Part shown: positions 17,445 to 26,260 of the stretch, in pieces
Numbering within the stretch: position 1 is the first letter of the stretch
Layout: every line of letters starts with the position of its first letter
NCBI GenBank assembly: GCA_046706185.1
Contig: JBJKPR010000002.1
Coordinates: 1 to 64,000 of the forward strand
Source of the DNA: JAJZXY01 sp046706185
GTDB lineage: Archaea; Thermoplasmatota; Thermoplasmata; Sysuiplasmatales; Sysuiplasmataceae
Direction: 5' to 3'
Length of the DNA stretch: 64,000 nucleotides
Made by a program: the position numbers and the translations under genes
The notes under the pieces: generated by a model
Seen by the model: only the letters and a program-made list of their open reading frames with translations
The model's database searches: none
What the model was told of the DNA's origin: nothing

Positions 17445-18809
17445 ATGCCCGAGATTACAGTCGTTGGCGGGGGCGTTACGGGGCTTGCCGCCGCCTACTT
17501 CCTTCAAAAGTCTGCTCCGGACATACACGTATCCCTTGTCGAGGCATCGCTGCGGTTCGGAGGAAAGGTGCTTACCAACAGCATCGGAGGGGCTGCGGCA
17601 GAAGGTGGGCCGGACAGCCTGGTTGCCAGAAACAGCATCATCACTGACCTTTGCAGGGAACTCGGGCTTGAGCAGGATATCATAGCTCCCAAGAGCAGCA
17701 GGTCGTACCTGTGGGCAAGAAAGAAGCTTCGCCCAATTCCGGAGGGTGTGTTCAGCGGCTATCCGTCCAGGGGTCTGCTGCCTCTTTGGCGTTCCCGCGT
17801 CTTGACCCTTAAGGGGTTCTTGCGTGTTGCAATGGACATCCTGCTCCCCAGGACGGCTGTCGGAGAAGATGTGGCTATCGGGTACCTTACAATGAGCAGG
17901 TTCGGGAAAGAGTTCAAGGAAACTCTGGTGGACCCGCTAATAGGTGGCCTCATGTCTTGCAGCTCCGACTACCTGAGCGCCAGGGAGCTGATGCCTGGCC
18001 TGTTCTCGATCGCGAAGAACAGAAGAAGCGTTATTCTGGCTGCACCGAGACAGGAGCGGAAGGGCCAGTCAGCACCGTTCTTCTCGTTCAAGAAGGGGAT
18101 CGGAGAACTTACCGAAAAGCTTGACGATGCGACCGAAAACGTCGACAAGCACATGGGAGAGGAGGCAGTTGAAATTGCCAGGAGAAGAGACCGGTGGCTG
18201 ACAAGATGCAGGAATGCGGATATTGAATCCGATGCGGTAATATCTGCGCTTCCGGCGTATGCGGCAGCTCCTGTGCTGAAAGGGATTCCTGAGCTGTCGG
18301 CCCTGCTTTCAAAAATAAGCCACACGTCTGTTGCAAACGTTGTTCTCGCGTACAGGGCGGAAGACTTCAATCCGCATCTCGAGGGAAGCGGCTTTCTCGT
18401 CCCTGAAAAGGAGGGGCTCATGATGACAGGGTGCAGCTGGCTGTCGTCAAAGTGGTCAAACGCGGAGGCGGATGGTCTTTACCTGGTGAGATGCTTCGTG
18501 GGCACCCCGGACAATCTGCGATGGAAAGGCCTGAGCGATCAGGAGCTCGCGTCGGAGATGCACGCTGAACTCAGCCAGATTGTGGACATTTCTGGCAGAC
18601 CGGTAGAGTCTATTGTCACCAGATGGGAGAATGCGCTCCCCCGCTACGGCGTAGGGCATATGGAACTTGTGTCCAGGGCCATGTCTCTATGCCCGCCAGG
18701 CCTCTTCCTTGCCGGGTCATCTTATGCAGGCGTCGGCATCTCTTCCTGTGTGGCAGATGCAAGGAAGGCGGCCGAATCCGCGGCGTCGTACTCTGCCGGA
18801 GTGAGCTGA
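17445..18809 (+). CDS. hemY: Coproporphyrinogen/protoporphyrinogen oxidase (HemY/CgoX type)
   Basis: 454 residues. An FAD flavoprotein with the dinucleotide-binding VVGGGVTGLAAAYFL at the N-terminus, GGKVLTNSIGGAAAEGGPDSLVAR as in HemY proteins, VDPLIGGLMSC, and a C-terminal LFLAGSSYAGVGISSCV that closes the FAD site. It removes six electrons from the porphyrinogen using oxygen. Because hemQ is in the same locus and no hemF or hemN is here, the substrate is most likely coproporphyrinogen III, as in Gram-positive CgoX. ATG 17445 is preferred to GTG 17436 because it opens directly into the FAD motif. Convergent with hemH, 4 bases apart. Confidence 0.93.
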   Translation: MPEITVVGGGVTGLAAAYFLQKSAPDIHVSLVEASLRFGGKVLTNSIGGAAAEGGPDSLVARNSIITDLCRELGLEQDIIAPKSSRSYLWARKKLRPIPEGVFSGYPSRGLLPLWRSRVLTLKGFLRVAMDILLPRTAVGEDVAIGYLTMSRFGKEFKETLVDPLIGGLMSCSSDYLSARELMPGLFSIAKNRRSVILAAPRQERKGQSAPFFSFKKGIGELTEKLDDATENVDKHMGEEAVEIARRRDRWLTRCRNADIESDAVISALPAYAAAPVLKGIPELSALLSKISHTSVANVVLAYRAEDFNPHLEGSGFLVPEKEGLMMTGCSWLSSKWSNAEADGLYLVRCFVGTPDNLRWKGLSDQELASEMHAELSQIVDISGRPVESIVTRWENALPRYGVGHMELVSRAMSLCPPGLFLAGSSYAGVGISSCVADARKAAESAASYSAGVS

Positions 18810-18813
18810 CTTG

Positions 18814-19713
18814 TCAGCGCATCTCGCGTGCGCTTGAAAGGCAGACGTCGGCCAGAGCGCGTATGAAGAGTTCGTTGTCGTTGGGGAGGTCTGTCCTCCT
18901 GACAGACACACCTGCACGTGAGGCGCGCTCCACAGCCTCGATGTCGATGTCATACAGTACCTCAAGGTGCGCGGAGACAAAACCCACCGGGACTATGAGC
19001 GCACTCGAAACGCCTTCTCTTCCAAGCTGGTCGATGCGGCCAGCAAGGTCCGGTCCTATCCACTCCTCGCCCGACCTGCCCGCGCTCTGGAATGCAAGCT
19101 CGTGATCGCCAATGCCCATGTCTGCAGACAAAAGCGCTGCAAGTTCAGAAATCTGATCCCTGTACGGCTCGCCCGCCTCCACGTATTTTCTCGGAATGCT
19201 GTGAGCAGTGAAAATCACCCGTTCCCCGACCTTGAGCTCTGCACTGATGAGATGTTTCCAGCATTCGACAAAATGACTGTTGACATGCCATGGACCGGGA
19301 ACGTAAATGCCGGGAGAAGAAGCCAGGGATGCGGCCGCCTTCTTTGCGATACCGAGATAGCTTTCAATGCCTACCGATGAATTGAATGGAGTAAGCGGAA
19401 GGACCAGCATGTCAGTGATCCCTTCACTGCTCATCGCACTGACGGTGTCCTCTATGAACGGGGGTGAATACTTCATCCCGACCTTCACCACAAGGTCACT
19501 CCCGAGCGAGCTGAGCATCTGCTGAAGCGCCTCTGCCTGCCTGAACGTGATGTCTGTCAGAGGTGAAATGCCGCCAATGGCCGCATATCTTGCTTTGAGA
19601 TCCTCGAGAAGAGGAGCTGGAGGCTTTCGGCCCCCGAGTATTTTCGTGTAGTATCTTTCAACGTCCGAGGGGCCAGCCGGTGAACCGTATGCGGTGAGAA
19701 TAACAGCCCTCAC
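18814..19713 (-). CDS. hemH: Ferrochelatase (coproporphyrin type likely)
   Basis: 299 residues. Inserts Fe2+ into the porphyrin. The catalytic histidine is in FTAHSIP (H171) and the metal-side glutamate in GFVSAHLEVLYDID (E251). The start was moved to the GTG that overlaps the hemE stop (GTGA) with GGGAGG five bases upstream; the longer TTG frame adds five residues. The sequence lacks N- and C-terminal extensions and a [2Fe-2S] cysteine cluster, like the soluble short enzymes. With hemQ two genes upstream in the same operon, coproporphyrin III is the expected substrate (CpfC). Confidence 0.94.
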   Translation of the reverse strand: MRAVILTAYGSPAGPSDVERYYTKILGGRKPPAPLLEDLKARYAAIGGISPLTDITFRQAEALQQMLSSLGSDLVVKVGMKYSPPFIEDTVSAMSSEGITDMLVLPLTPFNSSVGIESYLGIAKKAAASLASSPGIYVPGPWHVNSHFVECWKHLISAELKVGERVIFTAHSIPRKYVEAGEPYRDQISELAALLSADMGIGDHELAFQSAGRSGEEWIGPDLAGRIDQLGREGVSSALIVPVGFVSAHLEVLYDIDIEAVERASRAGVSVRRTDLPNDNELFIRALADVCLSSAREMR

Positions 19714-20747
19714 ACCGCTGCCTCCCAACCGTGAACAAATTCGACAAGCGCCTTGACGTTCTCCTCAGGAGTCTCCTTCAGCATGCCATGTCCCAGGTTG
19801 AAAATGTGTCCTTTCCTGCCTGAAGTCCTCTTCAGTATGTCGTCAGCCCTTGCTGTCATGTAGTCGATGTCCGCGAGCATGACTGCAGGATCCAGATTGC
19901 CCTGCATCGCCACATCATCGCCCGCGAGACGCCATGCATCGTCTATTTCAATCCTCCAGTCGGCGGAGACAACGCTCACCCCTTTGCATTTCATGAGCGG
20001 TATGATGGCGCTGTTGCCGGTGGAAAAGGTTATGACGTGGATGTTTGAGGCAGCAAGCTTCTCTGTTATAGATGACATGTAGGGAAGGACATATGACCTG
20101 TAGTCTCCGGGGGAAAGCGTCCCGGCCCAGCTGTCGAACAGCTGGACGACCCTGCAGCCCGCTCCAGCCTGTCCTATGAGGTAGTCAGATACCATCCGCG
20201 AAAGCTTCTCCATCAGAGCCTTCCATGCGTCATGCCTTGTGTACATCATTCTTTTCACATTCAGGTAGCTCCTGGAGCTCCTTCCCTCGACGAGGTAGCT
20301 TGCAAGTGTAAACGGAGCGCCTGAGAAGCCGATTACAGGCACCCTGTCCCCAAGAAACTCCCTTGTCCTCTTCACCGATTCAAGCACGTAGGACACGGAT
20401 GATATGTCCAGGCCCGCGAGCCCCTTGATATCCTCCAAGGTGCGCAACGGGCGGGCGACTACTGGCCCGACATCGTCGACTATGCTCAGACGGACGCCCA
20501 TTTCAATCAGGGGTACCATGATGTCGGAGAAAAGTATCGCTGCATCGACACCGAACTTCTCCACAGGCATTGCTGCGACCTGTGCCGAGAGTTCGGGGGA
20601 CCTGCATATATCGAGCATTTCATGCTTCTTCCTTACCGCCATGTAGTCCTTCATGTACCTTCCTGCCTGCCTCATGAACCAGACCGGGCGAGCGTCCGTC
20701 TCTTCCAGAAGGCATGCCTTAAGGAGCCTGTTGTTCGTTTTGACCAC
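19710..20747 (-). CDS. hemE: Uroporphyrinogen decarboxylase
   Basis: 345 residues. Converts uroporphyrinogen III to coproporphyrinogen III. The signature RPVWFMRQAGRYMKDY is at ~20-35, followed by ILFSDIMVPLIEMG, GFSGAPFTLASYLVEG and HIFNLGHGMLKETP near the C-terminus, all typical. The GTG start lies inside the end of hemQ (29-base overlap) and its stop overlaps hemH, so hemQ-hemE-hemH form a tightly coupled operon. Cytoplasmic. Confidence 0.96.
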   Translation of the reverse strand: MVKTNNRLLKACLLEETDARPVWFMRQAGRYMKDYMAVRKKHEMLDICRSPELSAQVAAMPVEKFGVDAAILFSDIMVPLIEMGVRLSIVDDVGPVVARPLRTLEDIKGLAGLDISSVSYVLESVKRTREFLGDRVPVIGFSGAPFTLASYLVEGRSSRSYLNVKRMMYTRHDAWKALMEKLSRMVSDYLIGQAGAGCRVVQLFDSWAGTLSPGDYRSYVLPYMSSITEKLAASNIHVITFSTGNSAIIPLMKCKGVSVVSADWRIEIDDAWRLAGDDVAMQGNLDPAVMLADIDYMTARADDILKRTSGRKGHIFNLGHGMLKETPEENVKALVEFVHGWEAAV

Positions 20748-21423
20748 CGTACAGCCTGACGATTTCAGAATGTTCCTTCCTGACGCCTGTATAAACTGGC
20801 GTATCGTTCTTGGTGTAGCGCCTGCTCTCGCTCTCCCTCAGCGCCATAACACAGTCAATGTAGTACTTCAGGTCATCCATCTCGTAGGCTACGATGAACT
20901 CCTGATCGTCAGCACCGAAAGAATAGACAAGTGTCTGAGCAACATCTGGAAAGCGTTTACCGACAGCTATATGGTCGGACATTATCTTCCTCCGCGTCTC
21001 ATAGTTCAGAAGGTACCATTCGTTTGTCTTGGTGAAAGGGTAGAATGACAGATACCTTTTCCTGTTCTCTTCGGACGCCAGAGACTCGAATTCATTCTCT
21101 GCCCTCGTGTATGTCGATGGTTTTGTTATTCCTGTGTAGACGGCAGCAGCGCGGAGATGTGCCCCGAAGCCAGTGCTCTTCAGAGCAAGATAGCTGTCCT
21201 GCAGAGCTTCGATGGTGCTTCCTATTCTCCAGAGGAGAAGGTCGGCGGATGCTTTCAGTCCTGTGAGCAGATAAATGTGAGTGCGCACATCGTCTCCGGC
21301 GAGTCTGCCAATGAATGCATCCAGCCCCTTCCTTTTCTCCTTCCCGTCAAGCTCCTGCCATGACGTGCCGACACTGAAAACAGCAAACTGGACATACGAA
21401 CCGCCGTTTGAATCTCCGGCCAT
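20719..21423 (-). CDS. hemQ: Coproheme decarboxylase, chlorite-dismutase family
   Basis: 234 residues from ATG 21423, chosen because GAGGGTGA lies 5 bases upstream (GTG 21432 is the alternative). Members oxidatively decarboxylate two propionates of coproheme to give heme b. The fold pattern is clear: YVQFAVFSV, RAENEFESL, the reactive tyrosine in SFYPFTK (Y128), NEWYLL, and the proximal heme ligand in MSDHIAVGKRF (H151). Context with hemE and hemH argues for HemQ and against true chlorite dismutase. It is the first gene of its operon, with a TATA box at 21474-21483. Confidence 0.92.
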   Translation of the reverse strand: MAGDSNGGSYVQFAVFSVGTSWQELDGKEKRKGLDAFIGRLAGDDVRTHIYLLTGLKASADLLLWRIGSTIEALQDSYLALKSTGFGAHLRAAAVYTGITKPSTYTRAENEFESLASEENRKRYLSFYPFTKTNEWYLLNYETRRKIMSDHIAVGKRFPDVAQTLVYSFGADDQEFIVAYEMDDLKYYIDCVMALRESESRRYTKNDTPVYTGVRKEHSEIVRLYGGQNEQQAP

Positions 21424-21473
21424 TGACTTCACCCTCTTGCGGGACGATCTGGCTCTAATTGCTTCACTTATTC

Positions 21474-21483
21474 AAATATATCT
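21474..21483 (-). promoter_or_regulatory. TATA box of the hemQ-hemE-hemH operon
   Basis: Minus-strand AGATATATTT sits about 55 bases upstream of the hemQ ATG. On the plus strand a second element, CCTTTTATTC at 21586-21595, lies 28 bases before hemL and would give an almost leaderless hemL transcript. Confidence 0.5.
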
Positions 21484-21617
21484 TTTCCTTTCGCGTCACT
21501 ACTGATGGCGTACAGGCCTCAGGCATGACGATGTCATCTTGGTCCCTGCGGAAGCGGTCACGGCTGCTGCCCCTCCTTTGTGATTCCTTTTATTCATGGA
21601 GCGTCTTGCCAAAGTAG

Positions 21618-22826
21618 ATGGCAGAAAGGAAGGCAGGAAGCAGGAGCCTTTCGGGAAGGGCGGCTGGGATTTTTCCTGGAGGTGTAAACAGCCCTGTAAG
21701 GTATTATCCGCCATATCCTGTGTACATTTCCAGCGGGAAAGGAAGGCTCATAAGGGATGCGGACGGCAATTCATACACGGACTATGTCCTGGGTTACGGC
21801 CCGCTGATACTTGGTCACTCCCACCCTGCAGTCAGCGCAGCTGTCGCGAGAACGGCATCTGAAGGGATGTTATTCGGTGCACCTACAGAGAGCGAAGTCA
21901 CCCTTGGAGCAATGATAAAGAGGGCCTCGCCATCAATGGAGATGCTTCGTTTTGTCCCCAGCGGCTCGGAGGCAACTATGCACGCACTTCGTCTTTCGAT
22001 GTTCCACACCGGGAGAAAGAATGTGCTCAAGGTAAGGGGCGGATACCATGGCACAAACACGCTCGCACAGAAGTCGTCGCATGTCAGGGAGGTAGAATTC
22101 AACTCAGTGGCGGACGCGGAAAGAGAACTCGGAAAGAGGAAATACGCTGCATTCATCCTTGAACCTGTCCTCGGGAACTGCGGCCTGGTGCCACCGGCAG
22201 ATGACTATCTCGCGCGTGTCCGGGACATGACTGAAAGGACGGGCACGCTCCTTGTATGTGACGAGGTGATTACGGGCTTCAGGACCCGCTTCGGAACATA
22301 CTCCGAATCTGCCGGCGTCAGACCAGACATGATTACACTTGGAAAGATCGTGGGGGGAGGAATGCCGCTTGCCGCTTACGGCGGCGCTGAGGAAATCATG
22401 AAGCATGTCCGGCCCTCGGGCGACTTTCAGCAGGCCGGCACCTATGCATCTCATCCTGTAAGCGTCGCAGCCGGCATTGAGACACTCAGGCTGCTGGGCA
22501 AATCTGATTATTCCGTTCTGAAGGAGATGTCGGAGGAGGCGGCTGTTCGTCTGAGGGGAACGGGCCTGACAGTCAACTCGCTTACTGGCATGATTTCGTT
22601 GTTTTTCACAAAGAAAAACGTAGGGAACGGAACAGTTGCAGGCAGGGTTGACGGCGCTCCGTTCTTCAGACTGTTCAGAACATGCCTGGAAAATGGCATC
22701 TACCTCCCGCCTTCCCAGCAGGAGCTGATCTTCATGAGCTTCGCGCACAGGAAAACAGAAGTGATAAAACAGTTTGACTTCATAGCTGAAAGGGCGCTTG
22801 AAATTTACGGGCAGGCGGAATTCTGA
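21618..22826 (+). CDS. hemL: Glutamate-1-semialdehyde 2,1-aminomutase
   Basis: 402 residues. A PLP enzyme that turns glutamate-1-semialdehyde into 5-aminolevulinate, the second step of the C5 route. Seen: FPGGVNSPVR near the start, VPSGSEATMHALRL, CDEVITGFRTRFG, and the PLP lysine in TLGKIVGGGMPLAAYGG (K243). The C-terminus is slightly shorter than bacterial HemL, which is usually near 425-430. First of a plus-strand pair with hemA, divergent from the hemQ operon. Confidence 0.96.
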   Translation: MAERKAGSRSLSGRAAGIFPGGVNSPVRYYPPYPVYISSGKGRLIRDADGNSYTDYVLGYGPLILGHSHPAVSAAVARTASEGMLFGAPTESEVTLGAMIKRASPSMEMLRFVPSGSEATMHALRLSMFHTGRKNVLKVRGGYHGTNTLAQKSSHVREVEFNSVADAERELGKRKYAAFILEPVLGNCGLVPPADDYLARVRDMTERTGTLLVCDEVITGFRTRFGTYSESAGVRPDMITLGKIVGGGMPLAAYGGAEEIMKHVRPSGDFQQAGTYASHPVSVAAGIETLRLLGKSDYSVLKEMSEEAAVRLRGTGLTVNSLTGMISLFFTKKNVGNGTVAGRVDGAPFFRLFRTCLENGIYLPPSQQELIFMSFAHRKTEVIKQFDFIAERALEIYGQAEF

Positions 22827-22880
22827 CAATGGCACGTGCGATGCCATCGCAGAGAAGATGATTTCAGACTAAAACTATAA

Positions 22881-24122
22881 ATGGGCATCGCCAAAATGTG
22901 GTCAGTAGGTGGCAGTCTGAACAGATCCGATGTTTTCCTGCTGACGGTCAACTTCTCCGACATAGGGGATGAATTCTTCAGCTCTGTCGGGGAAGTCAGC
23001 GCCAATGCCACTTATGATTACCTCAAATCTGCCGGCGATGTCAAGGAAGCAGTCGTGCTGCAGACGTGCAACAGGTTCGAGGTATACTTCTATCCTGGCA
23101 CCTTCAAGATAATAGCCGGCCTGGATGATTTCCTTCGCGGGAAGATATCACACTACCGTATTCTCCACGGGAATGAGACAATCAGGCATCTCTTCGAGGT
23201 TTCATCTGGCCTCGGCGCAATGGTTACGGGAGAGGACGAAATACTCGGACAGGTAAGGGATGCCTGGTCGAAGTCAAAGAAAGCCGGAATGGATGGACCG
23301 GCGGTTGGCGAGATTTTCAGCAAGGCAATAGAAGTTGGCCGCCTTATACGCTCGTCCACATCAATCGGCAAAGTGAGAAGGAGCATCTCCAGGGAGGCGG
23401 TTGACACTTTCGAGGAGGCGGGCGGTTCAGACCCGGTGCTGGTGGTGGGAGCAGGAAGCATGGGTGCGAGGCTCGCAAGAATACTCGTCGAACGGGGCCA
23501 TTCCGTCTCGGTGACAAACAGGACAGCGGTGAGGAGCGAAAGGCTCTCAAAGGATGTGGGTGCTTCACCGGTGCCGTTCAATGTAGGAGACTGGTCTGCA
23601 TTCCAGTCCATATTTATTGCGGTCAAGAAGGATGGGCTGCTCATACGCGAAGAAGACATGACCTTGCTTTCTGCAAAGACAATAGTCGATGTCTCTGTTC
23701 CGCGCGTTGTTCAGAATGGCGACGGCAGAAGGAGGGTCATAACCATGGAGGACATTTCGGAAAGGCTGGACAGGCTGAACATGAAGAGAAACGACCTTGC
23801 GGAAACAGCGCGTTCTATCGTAAACGACGAATTCAGCAAATACATTGCCTGGAGAAATGATTCCAGAAGAGAGGAATTCCTCAGGAAACTATATTCCTAT
23901 ACAGACGGTGTCGTCCAGGAACAGCTGGCGGAGATACTCAGGCGGACAAAACTCGATGAAGGGCAGAGGGATATTGTGGAGAAGGGGCTACTCTCGCAGA
24001 GAAGCAGGATACTTGCCCTTATTGTCCAGTCGCTGAAGGAGAACGACGATATCTGGGAGTCAGGCTTCATGAGGGAGATTGAGCGCATGCTCGATGAATC
24101 GGCACACGCAAGGCAGCTTTGA
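22881..24122 (+). CDS. hemA: Glutamyl-tRNA reductase
   Basis: 413 residues. Reduces glutamyl-tRNA to glutamate-1-semialdehyde with NADPH. The active cysteine is in LQTCNRFEVYFY (C63), followed by HLFEVSSGLGAMVTGEDEILGQV, VRRSISREAVDTFE and the NADPH-binding VLVVGAGSMGARLARIL. The first ~16 residues precede the conserved FLLTVNFS strand, and a TATA-like AAAACTATAA directly abuts the ATG, so either the transcript starts further upstream with hemL or a later start is used. The C-terminal dimerisation helices are present. Confidence 0.96.
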   Translation: MGIAKMWSVGGSLNRSDVFLLTVNFSDIGDEFFSSVGEVSANATYDYLKSAGDVKEAVVLQTCNRFEVYFYPGTFKIIAGLDDFLRGKISHYRILHGNETIRHLFEVSSGLGAMVTGEDEILGQVRDAWSKSKKAGMDGPAVGEIFSKAIEVGRLIRSSTSIGKVRRSISREAVDTFEEAGGSDPVLVVGAGSMGARLARILVERGHSVSVTNRTAVRSERLSKDVGASPVPFNVGDWSAFQSIFIAVKKDGLLIREEDMTLLSAKTIVDVSVPRVVQNGDGRRRVITMEDISERLDRLNMKRNDLAETARSIVNDEFSKYIAWRNDSRREEFLRKLYSYTDGVVQEQLAEILRRTKLDEGQRDIVEKGLLSQRSRILALIVQSLKENDDIWESGFMREIERMLDESAHARQL

Positions 24123-24212
24123 GCCGTAGTGCCTCCGCCCCAGACAGCAACTTCATGCCACCCTGTACGTCTGCTAAAATACAAGTTGCGTCTTCATCCA
24201 AACGGCGAGCGA

Positions 24213-24494
24213 ATGCTTACTGTGGGCCTGTATTACGACGTTGTTGACGGAAGGGAGAAAGACTTTGAGAAATTCTTCGAGGTCGTGGTCGAAGAGATAA
24301 AGAAAATGGAAGGTTTTGTCTCTGCTCTGCTCTACAGAAGGGTGGACAAGCCTGGCAGCTATCTGATTTACTCCGAGTGGAGGGACAGGGAGTCCTTTGA
24401 GTCGTTTATCAAGTCAAGGGAGTTCAGCGGCGCCAAGTCCGGCGGGTCGCATATGCTGACGGGCAGGCCGTATCACCGCATTTACAACATATGA
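24213..24494 (+). CDS. ABM-domain protein (antibiotic biosynthesis monooxygenase fold)
   Basis: About 93 residues from ATG 24213. The ferredoxin-like ABM pattern is clear: MLTVGLYYDVVDGREKDFEKFFEVV, MEGFVSALLYRR, YLIYSEWRDRESFESFIKS. The fold includes heme-degrading IsdG and many orphan monooxygenases. The IsdG Asn-Trp-His triad is not evident in full (only a Trp in SEWRD is seen). It follows hemA by 90 bases; AAAATACAAG at ~24175 may be its own TATA box. In haloarchaea an ABM domain is fused to a HemQ-like domain (PitA), so the proximity to hemQ here suggests a related role in heme handling. Confidence 0.75.
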   Translation: MLTVGLYYDVVDGREKDFEKFFEVVVEEIKKMEGFVSALLYRRVDKPGSYLIYSEWRDRESFESFIKSREFSGAKSGGSHMLTGRPYHRIYNI

Positions 24495-24554
24495 GTGATG
24501 CAGGACAGCTTCATAACAGACTGGAACCGGGCTGATCTGCCTGGGGTTCCGACG

Positions 24555-25526
24555 TCAGAGAGGTACGCTCTTCCCTTCCCTGTCGGCCGTTACTGCTGCA
24601 TTGACTATCCTTACCACTATTTCACCGTCTGCGCCAGTTGCAATCTTGCTCTTCTGGCCCCTGACATATGCTGAAAATGCCTTTATTTCCTCTTCATACA
24701 GGTTTATACCGCCGAATTCTGCGATCGGTTCCGCCCCCAGCAGCAGCCTTGAGTTCACGTCCGTCGAAAACATTCCGCGCACCTTGATTGTTCCTGCTGT
24801 TCCGCAAACGATCAGGCTGTTTTCAGCATTCTTGATTCGCCTTGATGAAATGGCATTCGCAATCACGGAGGGGTATCGGAGTGTCAGATGCTCCGTCGTA
24901 TCAAGCACTGCCCCAGGGGGCAGTCTCACTGCACCTACACTCTTCGGCCACTCGCCAGTGATGTAGTTTATCGTGTCTATGACATGGACACCAGTCCCCA
25001 TCACAGAGCCGCCCCCTGCCTTGTCATCTTCGGTCCACCATCTCGTGTCCGGTGTATCGTATGACCTGGATGAGAGGTTGGCCCACATGCCTGAGATATA
25101 GGTCAGGTCGCCCACGAGCCCGTCCCTTATCATTTCTTTCACCTTCTCGACAGCGGGATGGAAGCGCATGTGGAACCCGATGGCAAGAGCCAGTTCTTTT
25201 TCAGCTGCGAACTTTACCAGCTCGGCGGCATGCTCATTGCGGAGCGTCATCTGCTTCTCAAGCAGGACATGTTTGCCCCGCGCAAGTGACTCCTTCGCCT
25301 GCTCAAAATGAAGGAAATTCGGGGAGGCAATGTAGACTGCATCTATCCCTGACTTCATGAAGGAGTCGATGTGGTCGTAGGCCGTGGAGGAATATTTCGA
25401 ACCTTCCTCCCTTGCCTTCTCGATATTCCTGCTGTAAATCGCACTAATCTCGTGTCCTGCTTTCACAATTGCAGGCATTACTCTGTTTCTCGCATGATTG
25501 CCAAGCCCGAGTATACCGAATTTCAT
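24555..25526 (-). CDS. Gfo/Idh/MocA-family oxidoreductase
   Basis: 323 residues. The N-terminal Rossmann motif GILGLGNHARNRVMP binds NAD(P); YIASPNFLHFEQAKESLARGKHVLLEKQ is the family's cofactor-site strand, with EKQ in place of the common EKP. The C-terminal half has GTGVHVIDTINYITGEWP with the expected Asp and His. Members oxidise or reduce sugars, inositols or related compounds; the substrate is not predictable. A TATA-like CAATAAAACTTTAT (plus-strand 25549-25562) is about 27 bases upstream of the ATG, implying a leaderless transcript. Confidence 0.87.
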   Translation of the reverse strand: MKFGILGLGNHARNRVMPAIVKAGHEISAIYSRNIEKAREEGSKYSSTAYDHIDSFMKSGIDAVYIASPNFLHFEQAKESLARGKHVLLEKQMTLRNEHAAELVKFAAEKELALAIGFHMRFHPAVEKVKEMIRDGLVGDLTYISGMWANLSSRSYDTPDTRWWTEDDKAGGGSVMGTGVHVIDTINYITGEWPKSVGAVRLPPGAVLDTTEHLTLRYPSVIANAISSRRIKNAENSLIVCGTAGTIKVRGMFSTDVNSRLLLGAEPIAEFGGINLYEEEIKAFSAYVRGQKSKIATGADGEIVVRIVNAAVTADREGKSVPL

Positions 25527-25566
25527 TGCACCGAATTATCGCCAGCATCAATAAAACTTTATCCTT

Positions 25567-26088
25567 TCAGTCCCGCCCGGATCGAAGGGCTGATGCTATC
25601 TCTCCCTGGGCGCTTCCGAATGCACCCTCATCCAAATCATGTGCAGGTACGTATTTGATCTCGGAGAACCATGGTGAGAGCGGAGGTATTTCTTCTGTCT
25701 CCACATGATAGATGAAACAGTAATCCCAGTGATGCTGCCCCGGATATCTCCGGCTCGGCTCATAGAAGTTGAGAAGAGTGGAATCGCTGATCGAGTACTT
25801 TTCGATTCCAAGCTGATCTCTGAGCAGCCTGCGAAGGGTCGAATCAGGATGCTCGCCTTCGATTATGTATGAACTTGGAAAGCGCCACTTCTGCAGTTCG
25901 TTACCTATCCCTTCCTCCGAGTATATTCGCCAGTTAGGTGCCCACTCCTCTTTCCATCTCCGATGGCTGGCTGGTCTGACAAGCAGATACTTCTCATGAC
26001 TTCTTACGATTGCAAACACTGAGATGCAGAATCCTCCATGGATCATGCAGTGTTTGTCAGAGGGACCAAACAGGGTGAACTCGCTCAT
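25567..26088 (-). CDS. Nudix-fold protein with degenerate Nudix box
   Basis: About 173 residues from ATG 26088; TTTATAATC at 26113-26121 lies 29 bases upstream, which fits a leaderless start and excludes the longer frame. ISVFAIVRSHEKYLLVRP and EGEHPDSTLRRLLRDQLGI follow the Nudix topology, but the catalytic REUxEE is replaced by RRLLRDQL, losing two of the metal-binding glutamates. YCFIYHV and a C-terminal helix complete the fold. It may bind rather than hydrolyse a nucleotide derivative. Neighbour relation to the Gfo/Idh gene is same-strand with a 40-base gap. Confidence 0.55.
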   Translation of the reverse strand: MSEFTLFGPSDKHCMIHGGFCISVFAIVRSHEKYLLVRPASHRRWKEEWAPNWRIYSEEGIGNELQKWRFPSSYIIEGEHPDSTLRRLLRDQLGIEKYSISDSTLLNFYEPSRRYPGQHHWDYCFIYHVETEEIPPLSPWFSEIKYVPAHDLDEGAFGSAQGEIASALRSGRD

Positions 26089-26260
26089 CAAAACTGAAAC
26101 GGGTTCAGCTGATTTATAATCTGCCCGGCTTGATGATGGACATTCCCGGTCATGAGCTGCACAGCAGGCTGGGTACACCAGTAAAATCTATGCTGACGAT
26201 ATACACGCGACGCTTATGTATCGGGGTGAGGACTGATAATTGATCGACTGGTGACTACTG

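Noticed and set aside
20719..21423. Chlorite dismutase identity for the hemQ product
   Set aside because: The gene overlaps hemE and lies with hemH; HemQ function fits the context better, although the fold is shared.
22104..22847. 247-codon minus-strand frame inside hemL
   Set aside because: Antisense to an unambiguous aminomutase; composition is not gene-like.
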